DNA of 51,326 nt from Bacteroidales bacterium. Lineage in GTDB: Bacteria; Bacteroidota; Bacteroidia; Bacteroidales; F082. Position numbers and translations under genes: made by a program. A model generated the notes under the pieces. The model did not search any database. It was not told the DNA's origin and saw nothing but the letters and a program-made list of their open reading frames with translations. The number at the start of each line of letters is the position of its first letter. Positions within the stretch are counted from its first letter, which is position 1. The stretch is taken from NCBI GenBank assembly GCA_016284305.1, contig JAEEON010000049.1, positions 1 to 51,326 of the forward strand. Direction: 5' to 3'. Positions 39,940 through 48,787 of the stretch are shown here, one piece after another.

Positions 39940-40606
39940 AGTCATCAATCAGAAACACAGCGATTTGACGGGGACCGTGTACTCCCTGAACCAGGTCTTG
40001 TTCAATGTCATAAGTCCGAGTCAACCCGGTCATGATAACGGCTTGCGAGGCGCGTTGCTCGCCAAATTCCGATTTCATCTCATGTAGGGCGTCTTTGAGA
40101 GCACTGACAATCTGGTCGGTATGGGCCAGGATCAGGAGTACATCGGCCTCAGTGTAGGACTTGCGGCTTGACAAGCCCTCATCGGTCAAGATGATGCTTC
40201 CCGTTTGAGCCACCAGATATTCACATTTCATGAAAGAGACGAGTTTCTTGCCCTCCGTGCGGGTGGCTTCCTCCGTATATTGGATCCCGTATTTTCCGAG
40301 AAGTTCTTGCATGGCAGGGTGGCTGCACCATAGCGGCTCCCAACCATTTTGCGGGGCAAGCTGCCTCATGCATTCACCAAGTTCCTCCTCACTTTCCAGA
40401 TAGATGAAGATTCCGCCCATGTCCTTGTATTTCTGAACAAAGGTGATGGCGTTGCCGTCCTCCTCCTTGATGGGTTTCCAAGTGTCGGTCTTCAGGTCGA
40501 TGTCCTTGAACATGGCCTCGGGCTTCTCGATGATGGCATTCCTAACCCTTGCAAGGATCTGTTCCTTGTTGGTTGTCCCTTTGTCTGATCCTCTCTTATC
40601 CTTCAT
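39938..40606 (-). CDS. LUD-domain protein (LutC/YkgG family)
   Basis: A 222-residue LUD-domain protein similar to LutC, which in Bacillus works with LutA and LutB in L-lactate oxidation. The conserved segments include GSIILTDEG, AHTDQIVSAL and the C-terminal TGLTRTYDIEQDLVQGVHGPRQ. LutA and LutB are not encoded here, so a role in lactate use cannot be assumed. Its ATG (40606) lies inside the 3' end of ftsH (11-bp overlap), so the two are translationally coupled. The frame extends upstream, but only inside ftsH. Confidence 0.85.
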   Translation of the reverse strand: MKDKRGSDKGTTNKEQILARVRNAIIEKPEAMFKDIDLKTDTWKPIKEEDGNAITFVQKYKDMGGIFIYLESEEELGECMRQLAPQNGWEPLWCSHPAMQELLGKYGIQYTEEATRTEGKKLVSFMKCEYLVAQTGSIILTDEGLSSRKSYTEADVLLILAHTDQIVSALKDALHEMKSEFGEQRASQAVIMTGLTRTYDIEQDLVQGVHGPRQIAVFLIDD

Positions 40607-42536
40607 GGCTCTCGGTATTATTGTCGTTGTTGTTCCACGGGCGTTTCCCGAAGATGTGTTCCAGATCCTCACCGAAGATGACTTCTTTCTCCACCAGCTT
40701 CTCAGCCAGTTCGGTAAGCCCTTCCTTGTGGGTGTTGAGGATGTTTAAAGCTTCTTGGTAGGCTTTCTCCACCAGCTTGCTCACTTCCTTGTCGATGATC
40801 TCGGCGGTTTTCTCGCTGAAAGGCTTGGTGATGCTGAAGTCTTGCTGCCCGGTGGAGTCGTAGAAGCTGACGTTGCCGATCTCTTCATCCAAGCCATAGT
40901 AGGTCACCATGGCATAGGCTTGCTTGGTCACCTTCTCGAGGTCCGACAGGGCTCCGGTGGAGATCTGTCCGAACACGACTTGCTCGGCGGCTCGGCCTCC
41001 CATGGTGGCGATCATCTCGTGGTATAGCTGTTCTTTGGTGGTAATCTGGCGTTCTTCGGGCAGGTACCAAGCGGCGCCTAGTGACTTGCCGCGGGGGACG
41101 ATGGTCACCTTGACGAGCGGATGTGCATATTGCAACAGCCAGCTGGTGGTGGCATGGCCAGCCTCATGGAAGGCGATAACCTTCTTCTCGTCGGCGGTGA
41201 TGATCTTATTCTTCTTCTCCAAACCACCGATGATGCGGTCGATGGCATCCATGAAGTCCTGGCGGTCGATGGACTCCTTGCCCTTACGTGCGGCCATCAG
41301 TGCGGCCTCGTTACATACGTTGGCGATATCGGCTCCAGAGAAGCCTGGCGTCTGCTTGGCCAGGAACTCTCGGTCCACGTCGGGACCCAGCTTCAGGTTG
41401 CGCATGTGCACCTCGAATATTTCTTTCCTTCCAATCAAGTCGGGGAGTTCTACGTAGATCTGTCGGTCGAAACGTCCGGCACGCATCAGGGCCTTGTCGA
41501 GGATGTCGGCTCGGTTGGTGGCGGCCAACACGATGACTCCCGAGTTGGTTCCGAAACCGTCCATCTCCGTCAGCAGCTGGTTCAAGGTGCTTTCGCGTTC
41601 GTCGTTGCCGCCGTTGATGGGGTTCTTGCCTCTGGCACGGCCAATGGCATCAATCTCGTCGATGAAGATGATGCAAGGTGATTTCTCCTTGGCATTCTTG
41701 AACAGGTCGCGTACTCGCGAGGCACCCACGCCCACGAACATCTCCACAAAGTCGGATCCGGAGATGCTGAAGAAAGGAACGTTGGCCTCTCCAGCCACCG
41801 ATTTGGCCAACAAGGTCTTGCCTGTTCCAGGAGGGCCTACCAGCAGCACTCCCTTAGGGATCTTTCCACCCAGCTTGGTGTATTTCTCAGGGTTCTTCAA
41901 AAAGTCCACAATCTCCATGATCTCCACTTTGGCCTCTTCCAGTCCAGCCACGTCCTTGAAGGTCACGTTGACCGGTACGTTGTCCTTGTCGAAAAGCTGC
42001 GCCTTCGACTTCCCAATGTTGAAGATCTGTCCTCCTCCGCCCATGGCTCCACGGCCCATCGAACGCATGAGGATGATCCAGAAGATGATGATCGCGATGA
42101 GCGGAAGCCAGCCGATGAGAAATTCGTTGACCCAGCTTCGGCGCTGTATGTTGGTGATGTAAACGGGATTCTTGATGTCGCTCTCAAGTTGCACCTGTTC
42201 CACTTTCTCCTCAAAACGTTCCAGTGAGCCGATTTGGTAGCTGTAGTTGGGTGAGGAGCTCTCGCCCTTGGAGTTAGCCTTGACATCGGGAAAACGTTTC
42301 CTTAAGCCTTTCTCGTTCAGATAGATGTCGGCGCTTTCCTTGTTGAGCAGCTCGATTTTGGAGATTTCACCGTTTTGCAGCATCTCGATCAGCTGACCCA
42401 TGTCGATGTCTTCCTTGGGTGTGCTGTCTTTGCCGGAGAAGTAGAGCGCAAACAGAATAATGGTTAGGATGATATAAATCCAATAGAAATTGAATCTCCT
42501 TTTGTTTCCCGGTTTCGGGGTTGGCGTGTTTTCCAT
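40596..42536 (-). CDS. ftsH: ATP-dependent zinc metalloprotease FtsH
   Basis: A 646-residue membrane-bound AAA+ protease. Two N-terminal membrane helices (about 17-33 and 140-158) flank an extracytoplasmic domain. The AAA module shows GPPGTGKT (Walker A, about 231-238), [14 protein letters not shown] (Walker B) and the second region of homology [21 protein letters not shown]. The peptidase domain has the zinc motif HEAGH (about 456). It degrades unassembled membrane proteins and regulators such as the LPS enzyme LpxC in enterobacteria. It is flanked by rsfS upstream and a LUD gene downstream. Confidence 0.97.
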   Translation of the reverse strand: MENTPTPKPGNKRRFNFYWIYIILTIILFALYFSGKDSTPKEDIDMGQLIEMLQNGEISKIELLNKESADIYLNEKGLRKRFPDVKANSKGESSSPNYSYQIGSLERFEEKVEQVQLESDIKNPVYITNIQRRSWVNEFLIGWLPLIAIIIFWIILMRSMGRGAMGGGGQIFNIGKSKAQLFDKDNVPVNVTFKDVAGLEEAKVEIMEIVDFLKNPEKYTKLGGKIPKGVLLVGPPGTGKTLLAKSVAGEANVPFFSISGSDFVEMFVGVGASRVRDLFKNAKEKSPCIIFIDEIDAIGRARGKNPINGGNDERESTLNQLLTEMDGFGTNSGVIVLAATNRADILDKALMRAGRFDRQIYVELPDLIGRKEIFEVHMRNLKLGPDVDREFLAKQTPGFSGADIANVCNEAALMAARKGKESIDRQDFMDAIDRIIGGLEKKNKIITADEKKVIAFHEAGHATTSWLLQYAHPLVKVTIVPRGKSLGAAWYLPEERQITTKEQLYHEMIATMGGRAAEQVVFGQISTGALSDLEKVTKQAYAMVTYYGLDEEIGNVSFYDSTGQQDFSITKPFSEKTAEIIDKEVSKLVEKAYQEALNILNTHKEGLTELAEKLVEKEVIFGEDLEHIFGKRPWNNNDNNTESHEG

Positions 42537-42552
42537 AAAAATGATTCAGTGG

Positions 42553-42930
42553 TTAGTTGTTTTCTTTGTTCACGATGCGTTCGGCATCGGCCCACAAAGC
42601 CTCAATCTGATAGTAGCTGCGGGCAGACTGCAGGAAGATGTGAACCACCACATCCACGAAGTCGATCAGAATCCATTCCGTGTTGTCCTTGCCTTCGATG
42701 TGATAGGGTTTGGCATTCGTTTTCTCTCTCACCAGGTCAACTACCTTGTCGGCAATTGCCTCGACCTGAACCTTCGTGTTGGCGTGGCAGATTACAAAAT
42801 AATCGGTGACTGCCGTGCCAGTCTCTCTTAAATCCAATGTGACAATCTCTTTACCTTTTACGGAATCCATGGCCTCGACCACTGCTGCCACGATCTGTTC
42901 CGCATTATCAGACTGATGCCTAACTCTCAT
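42553..42930 (-). CDS. rsfS: Ribosomal silencing factor RsfS
   Basis: A 125-residue RsfS/Iojap protein. It binds L14 on the 50S subunit and blocks subunit joining during starvation. Typical segments are VTLDLRETGTAVTDYFVICHANT and the C-terminal WILIDFVDVVVHIFLQSARSYYQIEALW. It lies 16 bp upstream of ftsH on the same strand and appears to head the rsfS-ftsH-LUD operon. A TACTTTTG -7 box lies 39 bp before the ATG. Confidence 0.95.
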   Translation of the reverse strand: MRVRHQSDNAEQIVAAVVEAMDSVKGKEIVTLDLRETGTAVTDYFVICHANTKVQVEAIADKVVDLVREKTNAKPYHIEGKDNTEWILIDFVDVVVHIFLQSARSYYQIEALWADAERIVNKENN

Positions 42931-42969
42931 GATGTGTTCTATTTTCTGTCTTTTTACCTTTTTAAACTA

Positions 42970-42977
42970 CAAAAGTA
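42970..42977 (-). promoter_or_regulatory. -7 promoter box for rsfS-ftsH-LUD
   Basis: The minus strand reads TACTTTTG, an exact TAnnTTTG match. No clear -33 box at 19-22 bp. Confidence 0.5.
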
Positions 42978-43005
42978 CACAAATAGTTTGATTCCCGTAA
43001 CTTTT

Positions 43006-43039
43006 TTTGATGGGATTAAGCTAAAAATGCCTAATTTCG
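43006..43039 (+). promoter_or_regulatory. Promoter for the kdsC-like gene
   Basis: TTTG (43006-43009), 22-bp spacer, then TAATTTCG (43032-43039), a one-base variant of the -7 box. The ATG follows at 43062. The region is divergent from rsfS. Confidence 0.5.
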
Positions 43040-43061
43040 TGCTTTCAATTCGAATGAAGTT

Positions 43062-43583
43062 ATGAATGAAGACAAAGCGCTGCTGTCGAAAATCACCACG
43101 TTCATCTTTGATTATGACGGTGTGATGACCGACGGCACGGTGTATATGGATAGCAACGGCGACCCGTTGCGTACCTCGAATGTGAAAGACGGTTATGCTT
43201 TGCAGCTGGCTAGTAAGTTGGGATATCACGTGGCGGTGATCTCTGGAGCTATCGTCACCAACATCACCAAACGGTTGAACTCGCTTGGCGTGAAGGATGT
43301 GTTTACGGGGGCTGCCGACAAAGTGGGTGTGCTGGAGGACTACATGAAACAATACCAACTCTCGCCTGAACAGATTGCCTTTATGGGTGACGACATTCCC
43401 GACTTGAGGGTGATGCAAAAAGTGAGCGTCCCCGCCTGTCCCGCCGATGCCGCCGAAGAGGTTAAGGCCATCAGCAGGTTCATTAGTGATCGTAAAGGGG
43501 GATGCGGCTGTGTTCGCGACCTGATAGAACAAACCCTCAAAGTGCAAGGGAAGTGGCTTTCCGCCGAAGCTTATTCATGGTAA
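43062..43583 (+). CDS. kdsC: KdsC-like 3-deoxy-D-manno-octulosonate-8-phosphate phosphatase
   Basis: A 173-residue C0-type (capless) HAD phosphatase. Motif I is FDYDGVMTDG (Asp17, Asp19), motif II VISGA, motif III the Lys in AADKVG, and motif IV GDDIPD. The C-terminal GGCGCVRDLIE matches the KdsC tail, which covers the neighbouring active site in the tetramer. It releases Kdo from Kdo-8-phosphate for the LPS core, and lpxB lies three genes downstream. NeuAc/KDN-type phosphatases are close relatives, so the exact substrate is likely but not certain. Confidence 0.88.
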   Translation: MNEDKALLSKITTFIFDYDGVMTDGTVYMDSNGDPLRTSNVKDGYALQLASKLGYHVAVISGAIVTNITKRLNSLGVKDVFTGAADKVGVLEDYMKQYQLSPEQIAFMGDDIPDLRVMQKVSVPACPADAAEEVKAISRFISDRKGGCGCVRDLIEQTLKVQGKWLSAEAYSW

Positions 43584-43593
43584 GATTATCGTT

Positions 43594-44178
43594 ATGCTTT
43601 TAGATCGTTTGAAAAACTATTCGGTGATCCTCGCCTCCAAGTCGCCTCGTAGGCAGGAACTGTTGCAACGCATGGGGCTGAGTTTCGCGTGCCTCACTAA
43701 AGAGACCCCTGAAGACTATCCGCCCATGCCTTTCGATGAGGTGCCACAATACCTCAGCCTGCAGAAATCCTTGGCCTTTTCCGACGAGGAGCTTCCCGAC
43801 AACTATCTGCTCATCACTGCCGACACAGTGGTCATTGCCGCCAATGAGATTTTGGGAAAACCCCGCGACCGTGCCGATGCCCTCCGGATGATGGAGATCC
43901 TTTCCGGCAAGACCCATCATGTGGTCACTGGCGTCACCGTGCGGACAAAGACGAAATCCAAGAGCTTCCGTGTGAAGTCGAAAGTGACTTTTGCCGCACT
44001 CGATCCCGAAGAGATGGCCTATTATGTCGATCATTACAAACCTTACGACAAGGCTGGTGCCTACGGTATCCAGGAATGGATTGGTTATGTGGGTATCTCT
44101 GGCATCAATGGCTCTTTCTACAATGTCATGGGACTGCCTACCCGAAAGCTCTATCAGACCTTGAAAAACTTCTGTTGA
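43594..44178 (+). CDS. maf: Maf-family nucleoside triphosphate pyrophosphatase
   Basis: A 194-residue Maf protein. The signature SKSPRRQELL (about 15-24) and ADTVV (about 70) are present, and GKPRDRADALRMMEILSGKTHHVVTGV follows. Maf proteins hydrolyse dTTP, UTP or modified NTPs to monophosphates. It lies 10 bp after kdsC on the same strand and is probably co-transcribed with it. Confidence 0.95.
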   Translation: MLLDRLKNYSVILASKSPRRQELLQRMGLSFACLTKETPEDYPPMPFDEVPQYLSLQKSLAFSDEELPDNYLLITADTVVIAANEILGKPRDRADALRMMEILSGKTHHVVTGVTVRTKTKSKSFRVKSKVTFAALDPEEMAYYVDHYKPYDKAGAYGIQEWIGYVGISGINGSFYNVMGLPTRKLYQTLKNFC

Positions 44179-44190
44179 GCCAAATTGCGT

Positions 44191-44221
44191 TTTGAGAATC
44201 CGAAAAAATGAACTATTTTTG
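44191..44221 (+). promoter_or_regulatory. Promoter for surE-lpxB
   Basis: TTTG (44191-44194), exactly 19 bp, then TATTTTTG (44214-44221). The start codon of surE follows 21 bp later. Confidence 0.75.
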
Positions 44222-44242
44222 CAAAAAAGTTAGAGAAACCCT

Positions 44243-45016
44243 ATGAACCGCCCGTTGATCTTAGTCACTAACGATGATGGATATGAGTCCCGGGGACTGA
44301 AACATTTGGTGAAGCTGATGTTGCTTTTGGGTGATGTGGTCTCCATTTCCCCCGACAAGCCCATGTCAGCCAAAGGCCATTCCATCACTACTACTCCCAC
44401 CTTGGAAGCCAAGCTGCTGAATGCAAGACCAGGGTTTAGGGAATTTGTGTGCAACGGCACTCCCGTTGACTGCGTGAAGATGGGTTACCAAGTCCTGCTT
44501 GACGCCACCCCCGACTTGGTGGTCTCGGGCATCAACCATGGTTCCAACGCCTCCAGCAACGTCATCTACTCGGGTACCATGGGCGCGGCTATAGAGGCTT
44601 GCATGGATGGCCTCAACGCCATTGGTTTTAGTCTCGACAGCTACGACCCTGAGGCCTATCTCGACCATCTTGACGATTATATCGTGAGCATCAGCAAAAA
44701 GGTGCTCGCCGAAGGACTTCCCAAGAATGTATGCCTCAACGTGAACTTTCCAGCCTGGAACGGACAGCCCTTCAAGGGACTGAAGGTGTGCCGACAGGCC
44801 ATGGGAAGATGGGTGGAAGCCTATACCCCAAGCGTTGACGAGAACGGAAGACCTTGTCTCAAGATGGGAGGGAGGTTCGTTTTCGAGGATGGTGGTGGCG
44901 ATACTGACTTTGAGGCCTTGAACGACAATTACGTCTCGCTCGTGCCTACCCATTTCGACATGACTGCTAGACATTGCATCGAACAAATGCGCCATTTTGA
45001 ACATCTTTTTAATTAA
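44243..45016 (+). CDS. surE: 5'/3'-nucleotidase SurE
   Basis: A 257-residue SurE phosphatase. The metal site motif VTNDDG (Asn10, Asp11, Asp12) and the SAKGHSIT and GINHGSN-S-NVIYSGTMGAA segments are intact. It dephosphorylates nucleoside monophosphates and short polyphosphates in the cytoplasm. It has its own consensus promoter and is followed by a small membrane-protein gene and lpxB at short spacing. Confidence 0.96.
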   Translation: MNRPLILVTNDDGYESRGLKHLVKLMLLLGDVVSISPDKPMSAKGHSITTTPTLEAKLLNARPGFREFVCNGTPVDCVKMGYQVLLDATPDLVVSGINHGSNASSNVIYSGTMGAAIEACMDGLNAIGFSLDSYDPEAYLDHLDDYIVSISKKVLAEGLPKNVCLNVNFPAWNGQPFKGLKVCRQAMGRWVEAYTPSVDENGRPCLKMGGRFVFEDGGGDTDFEALNDNYVSLVPTHFDMTARHCIEQMRHFEHLFN

Positions 45017-45024
45017 TCAATAAT

Positions 45025-45270
45025 ATGAGAATCAAGGATAATTTCTGGCTTGGACTCCTCATCGGTGCAGCGACTTTCGCCTTGTGCTTCTTGTTGCTCT
45101 CACTGATCCATTGGGGCGAAGCCTATACAAGAGCACCCTACCTTTTGGCTTTCATCCCTGGAATCATCCTGTTTAGGATGGCTATGGTGAAGTGGCACAT
45201 GGAACGCTGCGGAAAAGGCATCCTTGCCATCACTTTCGTCGGCATGTTGCTGGTGTTCTTCCTTGTATGA
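45025..45270 (+). CDS. Small conserved-looking membrane protein
   Basis: An 81-residue protein that I do not recognise. Three hydrophobic stretches are visible (about 8-29, 37-54 and 64-81), separated by short polar loops with HWGEAYTRA and KWHMERCGKG. It lies 8 bp after surE and 15 bp before lpxB, clearly in the operon. The context (LPS synthesis) suggests an inner-membrane accessory, but there is no direct evidence of function. Codon use resembles the neighbouring genes, so the frame looks real. Confidence 0.65.
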   Translation: MRIKDNFWLGLLIGAATFALCFLLLSLIHWGEAYTRAPYLLAFIPGIILFRMAMVKWHMERCGKGILAITFVGMLLVFFLV

Positions 45271-45285
45271 ACGAATGAGTGAATC

Positions 45286-46401
45286 ATGAAGTACTATATC
45301 ATCGCAGGTGAGGCATCTGGAGACCTTCATGCGGCCAACTTGATGGCCGAGATTCGGAAGAAGGATCCCAAGGCGGAATTCAGGGCTTGGGGTGGCGACA
45401 TGATGAAGAGACAAGGCGCCACATTGGTCAAACACTATCGGCACATGGCTTTCATGGGCTTCGCCGAAGTGGTCGTCAACATCCGCACCATCCTGGGAAA
45501 TATCAACGAATGCAAGAAAGACCTAATTGCCTATCAGCCTGATCTCGTGATTTTGGTGGACTATCCAGGCTTCAACCTGCGCATCGCAAAGTTTGCACAC
45601 CAAAACCACCTGAAAGTTTGCTATTATATCTCCCCTCAAGTATGGGCTTGGAAAAAGCGCCGCGTGTATAAAATCAAGCGATATGTCAACAAAATGCTCG
45701 TTATCCTGCCCTTTGAGGAGCCTTTTTATAACGAGTATGGAGTCAACGTGGCCTTTGTGGGACACCCGCTTCTGGATGAGTTGGCCAAGATGGACATCGC
45801 CACACGAAGCAGCTTCGTCCATAAAAACAACTTGTCCGAGAAACGCGAAATCATTGCCCTGCTCCCCGGCAGTCGCAAGCAGGAAGTGGAACGTATCCTG
45901 CCCGTCATGCTGAAAATCATTCCTAAATTCCCTCAATACCAGTTCGTCATCGCAGGTGTGTCGTCAATCGACGAGGAAATCTATTCCCATCTGATCCAAG
46001 ACACCGATGTGCGCATGGTTGAGAACCAGACCTACGAGCTGTTGCAGAACTCCAGTGCTGCCTTGGTTACCTCTGGCACCGCCACGCTTGAATGTGCCCT
46101 CCTCGATGTCCCCGAGGTGGTTTGCTATAAGGCGAGTAACGCCTCATATCGAATTGCAAAGAGTCTGATCAAGGTGCCCTATATCAGCTTAGTCAACTTG
46201 ATCATGGAGAAAGAAGTTGTCAAGGAGTTGATTCAGAATGATTTAAATGAAGAGAATCTGACGAAGGAACTGGATAGCCTCCTGAAAAACCCAAAACGAC
46301 AGCGTCGCCTATTGGAGGATCTCGACGTGTTGAAGGACCGTCTTGGAAATAGCGGAGCCTCAGAAAAAGCCGCAACGGTCATTATGTCGATGGTTCGATA
46401 A
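45286..46401 (+). CDS. lpxB: Lipid-A-disaccharide synthase
   Basis: A 371-residue GT19 glycosyltransferase that joins UDP-2,3-diacylglucosamine and lipid X in lipid A synthesis at the inner membrane. The N-terminal AGEASGDLHAANLM, the MGFAEVV motif, and YISPQVWAWKKRRV are diagnostic. The C-terminal donor site shows ALLPGSRKQEVERILP and TSGTATLECALLD. Length is normal. Its presence shows that the organism makes an LPS outer membrane. Confidence 0.97.
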   Translation: MKYYIIAGEASGDLHAANLMAEIRKKDPKAEFRAWGGDMMKRQGATLVKHYRHMAFMGFAEVVVNIRTILGNINECKKDLIAYQPDLVILVDYPGFNLRIAKFAHQNHLKVCYYISPQVWAWKKRRVYKIKRYVNKMLVILPFEEPFYNEYGVNVAFVGHPLLDELAKMDIATRSSFVHKNNLSEKREIIALLPGSRKQEVERILPVMLKIIPKFPQYQFVIAGVSSIDEEIYSHLIQDTDVRMVENQTYELLQNSSAALVTSGTATLECALLDVPEVVCYKASNASYRIAKSLIKVPYISLVNLIMEKEVVKELIQNDLNEENLTKELDSLLKNPKRQRRLLEDLDVLKDRLGNSGASEKAATVIMSMVR

Positions 46402-46470
46402 TAAATATATTGAAATTATTTTATTATTGTATTAATTGTTATAAATTTGTCCAGTTTATTCGGATGATTG

Positions 46471-48558
46471 ATGAACTGGCACAAATATCCTTTTTTGCGG
46501 CTGCTACTGCCCTTGTCACTAGGGATTGGAATCAGCGAGGCATTCCCAGGCTTCCGTCCTATGACGATGGTGGTGCACGGGATGATCTTGGCCGCTTTCA
46601 CGATTTTCCTAGTGTTGCACCGGGCTGTCAACGATTATCGTAATCGATGGGTTATCGGCATCGATATGATGATTGTGTTTGCCCTGATCGGTTTTCTGTT
46701 GGCTCGCCTTCACGCACCTGAACCCATCGTGGAAGGGCAGGGCGTTTATCTTGCCCGTGTTTATGACCCTCCAGTGGAGAAAGGGAAAACCGTTAAAGTG
46801 ATGCTCGAAATCGAAGGTCTTCATTCCGACACTGGCACCGTGAAAAGCAACGGTCGGTTGATTGCCTATTTAGAGAAAACGGAAGAAGCCTTGGCGCTGA
46901 GTTATGGAGAAATGATTTCCTTCTCGGCTCATGTTGACCCCGTGCCACCGCCTTTGAATCCGCAGGAGTTTGATTATCGGACCTATCTTCACCGACAGGG
47001 AGTTACCGGACGAGTATATCTGAAACAAGACGGGTGGATGCCTGTCGGAGTCAACCACGGGAATCCCATTTTCTCTTTTGCCTATCGTTTCCGTGACCAT
47101 CTGTTGGATGCTTTGAAACGTAATGGCATCACCGAAGATGAGTTCGGTGCTGGAGCCGCTATCCTGTTGGGTTACGACGAGAGCCTGCCTGCCCAGCTTC
47201 GTCAGCACTATGTGGCAGCAGGATCCATGCACATCCTCTGTGTTTCCGGGATGCACGTTGGCATCATCTATCTCTTGGCCTCTTTCGTGCTCGGCTTCAT
47301 TGGCAAAGGAAAAAAGATGGCCAAGGTTCGAAGTGTTTTGCTCTTGGTTTTGATTTGGTTCTATGCCTTGCTAACGGGTTTGTCACCATCCATTTTGCGT
47401 TCCACCTTAATGATCTCCATGGTGATTTTGGGTGAGCTGACTCGTAGAAAAGGCGTGATACTCAACTCCATTGCTGCCTCGGCCTTCATCATCCTGCTCA
47501 TCAATCCCAATGACTTGTTCTCTATCGGTTTCCAGCTGTCTTACGCTGCTGTGGTGGGCATCGTCCTTCTTCAGCGACCGATTTACCTTTTGTTCTATAT
47601 AAAAAACAAACTCTTCGACAAGGTATGGGAGATTACCGCAGTGTCAATAGCGGCTCAGATTGCTACCATGCCGTTTACTGTGTTTTATTTCAAACAGTTC
47701 ACTCCTTATTTCTGGCTGAGCAACCTGCCAATGACTCCGCTATCTTTTATTGTCATCCTCTCGGGTATGTTGCTTTTGCTGGTTTCATGGGTCCCTGGCT
47801 TGAGTGCTCTGGTGGGGAAGATGGTCTGGGCATGCCTTCGTGTGATGAATGTTACGGTCGCAGGCATCGATCATCTGCCGTTCTCATTGGTCAAAGGGTT
47901 GTTTATCAATCGTTTTGAGTTTGCCATGGCTTTGCTTTTGCTGCTTCTGCTATACCTTATTATTAATATAAGAAAAAAACGGTTCTTGATGGAGATGGTG
48001 GTGGTGGGTCTCGTATTTGCCGGCTCATTGGCGGTTCGAGCGCATCAAACGGTGAACCGAACTGAACTGTTGTTTTATTCCATGAAAAACCATACGGCCA
48101 TCGATTTTATCCAGGGTGCACAGCATTTGTTGCTTTGCGATGAGCAATTGTTGAATGACAACTCATCCATAGATTATAGCCTGAAAGGGTCTTGGTCACA
48201 AAAGCAATTGTCCATGAACCCGCCTTGTTACACTCTCGTGGATGACGTGGATACAGAGCTGGTGTTGAAGCGCGGTCCCTTGCTCTCGTTTCAAGGAAAG
48301 TTGATGGCCATAGTCGGACCTTCATTGGTGCTTGATACGAGTGCTCAATCTATTGACGTTGATATTCTGATGGTTACGGGAAAGCAACGGGCTAGATTGA
48401 GCGAGGTTGTTAAAGTGTATCGTCCTTCATTGTTGCTTGTTGATGGTTCTGTGCCAAACTATTATGTTGGCGACTGGAAAAGTCAGGCAGCAGACTTAAA
48501 TCTTCCTTTTTGCTGTCTCGATGATGGCTATTATAAATATTTGATAATCAATGAATAA
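46471..48558 (+). CDS. comEC: ComEC/Rec2-family DNA-uptake membrane protein
   Basis: A 695-residue membrane protein. The N-terminal membrane helices and soluble DUF4131 domain (about 20-195) precede the Competence domain with its helices (about 225-520; LLGYDESLPAQLRQHYVAAGSMHILCVSGMHVGIIY is the conserved segment). ComEC forms the channel that brings single-stranded DNA across the inner membrane. The ~165-residue tail after the last helix lacks the HxHxDH metal motif of the metallo-beta-lactamase nuclease domain of longer ComEC proteins. The start is ATG 46471; the in-frame TTG at 46468 is also possible. Confidence 0.88.
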   Translation: MNWHKYPFLRLLLPLSLGIGISEAFPGFRPMTMVVHGMILAAFTIFLVLHRAVNDYRNRWVIGIDMMIVFALIGFLLARLHAPEPIVEGQGVYLARVYDPPVEKGKTVKVMLEIEGLHSDTGTVKSNGRLIAYLEKTEEALALSYGEMISFSAHVDPVPPPLNPQEFDYRTYLHRQGVTGRVYLKQDGWMPVGVNHGNPIFSFAYRFRDHLLDALKRNGITEDEFGAGAAILLGYDESLPAQLRQHYVAAGSMHILCVSGMHVGIIYLLASFVLGFIGKGKKMAKVRSVLLLVLIWFYALLTGLSPSILRSTLMISMVILGELTRRKGVILNSIAASAFIILLINPNDLFSIGFQLSYAAVVGIVLLQRPIYLLFYIKNKLFDKVWEITAVSIAAQIATMPFTVFYFKQFTPYFWLSNLPMTPLSFIVILSGMLLLLVSWVPGLSALVGKMVWACLRVMNVTVAGIDHLPFSLVKGLFINRFEFAMALLLLLLLYLIINIRKKRFLMEMVVVGLVFAGSLAVRAHQTVNRTELLFYSMKNHTAIDFIQGAQHLLLCDEQLLNDNSSIDYSLKGSWSQKQLSMNPPCYTLVDDVDTELVLKRGPLLSFQGKLMAIVGPSLVLDTSAQSIDVDILMVTGKQRARLSEVVKVYRPSLLLVDGSVPNYYVGDWKSQAADLNLPFCCLDDGYYKYLIINE

Positions 48559-48590
48559 AAAAATAATTTCAAAAAAAGTGAAAAAAATGC

Positions 48591-48620
48591 TTGCAGATTT
48601 CAAAAATGGTTGTACTTTTG
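48591..48620 (+). promoter_or_regulatory. Promoter for tRNA-Asp
   Basis: TTG (48591-48593), exactly 19 bp, then TACTTTTG (48613-48620). The tRNA begins 38 bp further on. Confidence 0.8.
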
Positions 48621-48658
48621 CATCCGCAAAGCAAAACAACAAAGTTCTTTTTCAGGCT

Positions 48659-48733
48659 GGTCCGGTAGTTCAGTTTGGTTAGAATGCCTGCCTGTCACGC
48701 AGGAGGTCGCGAGTTCGAGCCTCGTCCGGACCG
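48659..48733 (+). tRNA. tRNA-Asp (anticodon GTC)
   Basis: A full cloverleaf can be drawn. The acceptor stem is GGTCCGG/CCGGACC with discriminator G. The anticodon stem CCTGC/GCAGG encloses CTGTCAC, giving anticodon GTC (Asp). The T-arm GCGAG-TTCGAGC-CTCGT is complete. No CCA is encoded. The gene has its own promoter and terminator between comEC and prfC. Confidence 0.97.
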
Positions 48734-48738
48734 CTGAG

Positions 48739-48768
48739 AGCGCAAGTCCCAAAGACCTGCGCTTTTTT
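48739..48768 (+). terminator. Intrinsic terminator after tRNA-Asp
   Basis: AGCGCA (48739-48744) pairs with TGCGCT (48758-48763) and GTC with GAC around a 5-nt loop, followed by a T-run. Confidence 0.85.
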
Positions 48769-48787
48769 ATTTTAAAAGCGATCGTAT

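Noticed and set aside
46410..46643. 77-codon open frame before comEC
   Set aside because: Most of it overlaps the start of comEC in another frame; comEC has the clear membrane-protein signature.
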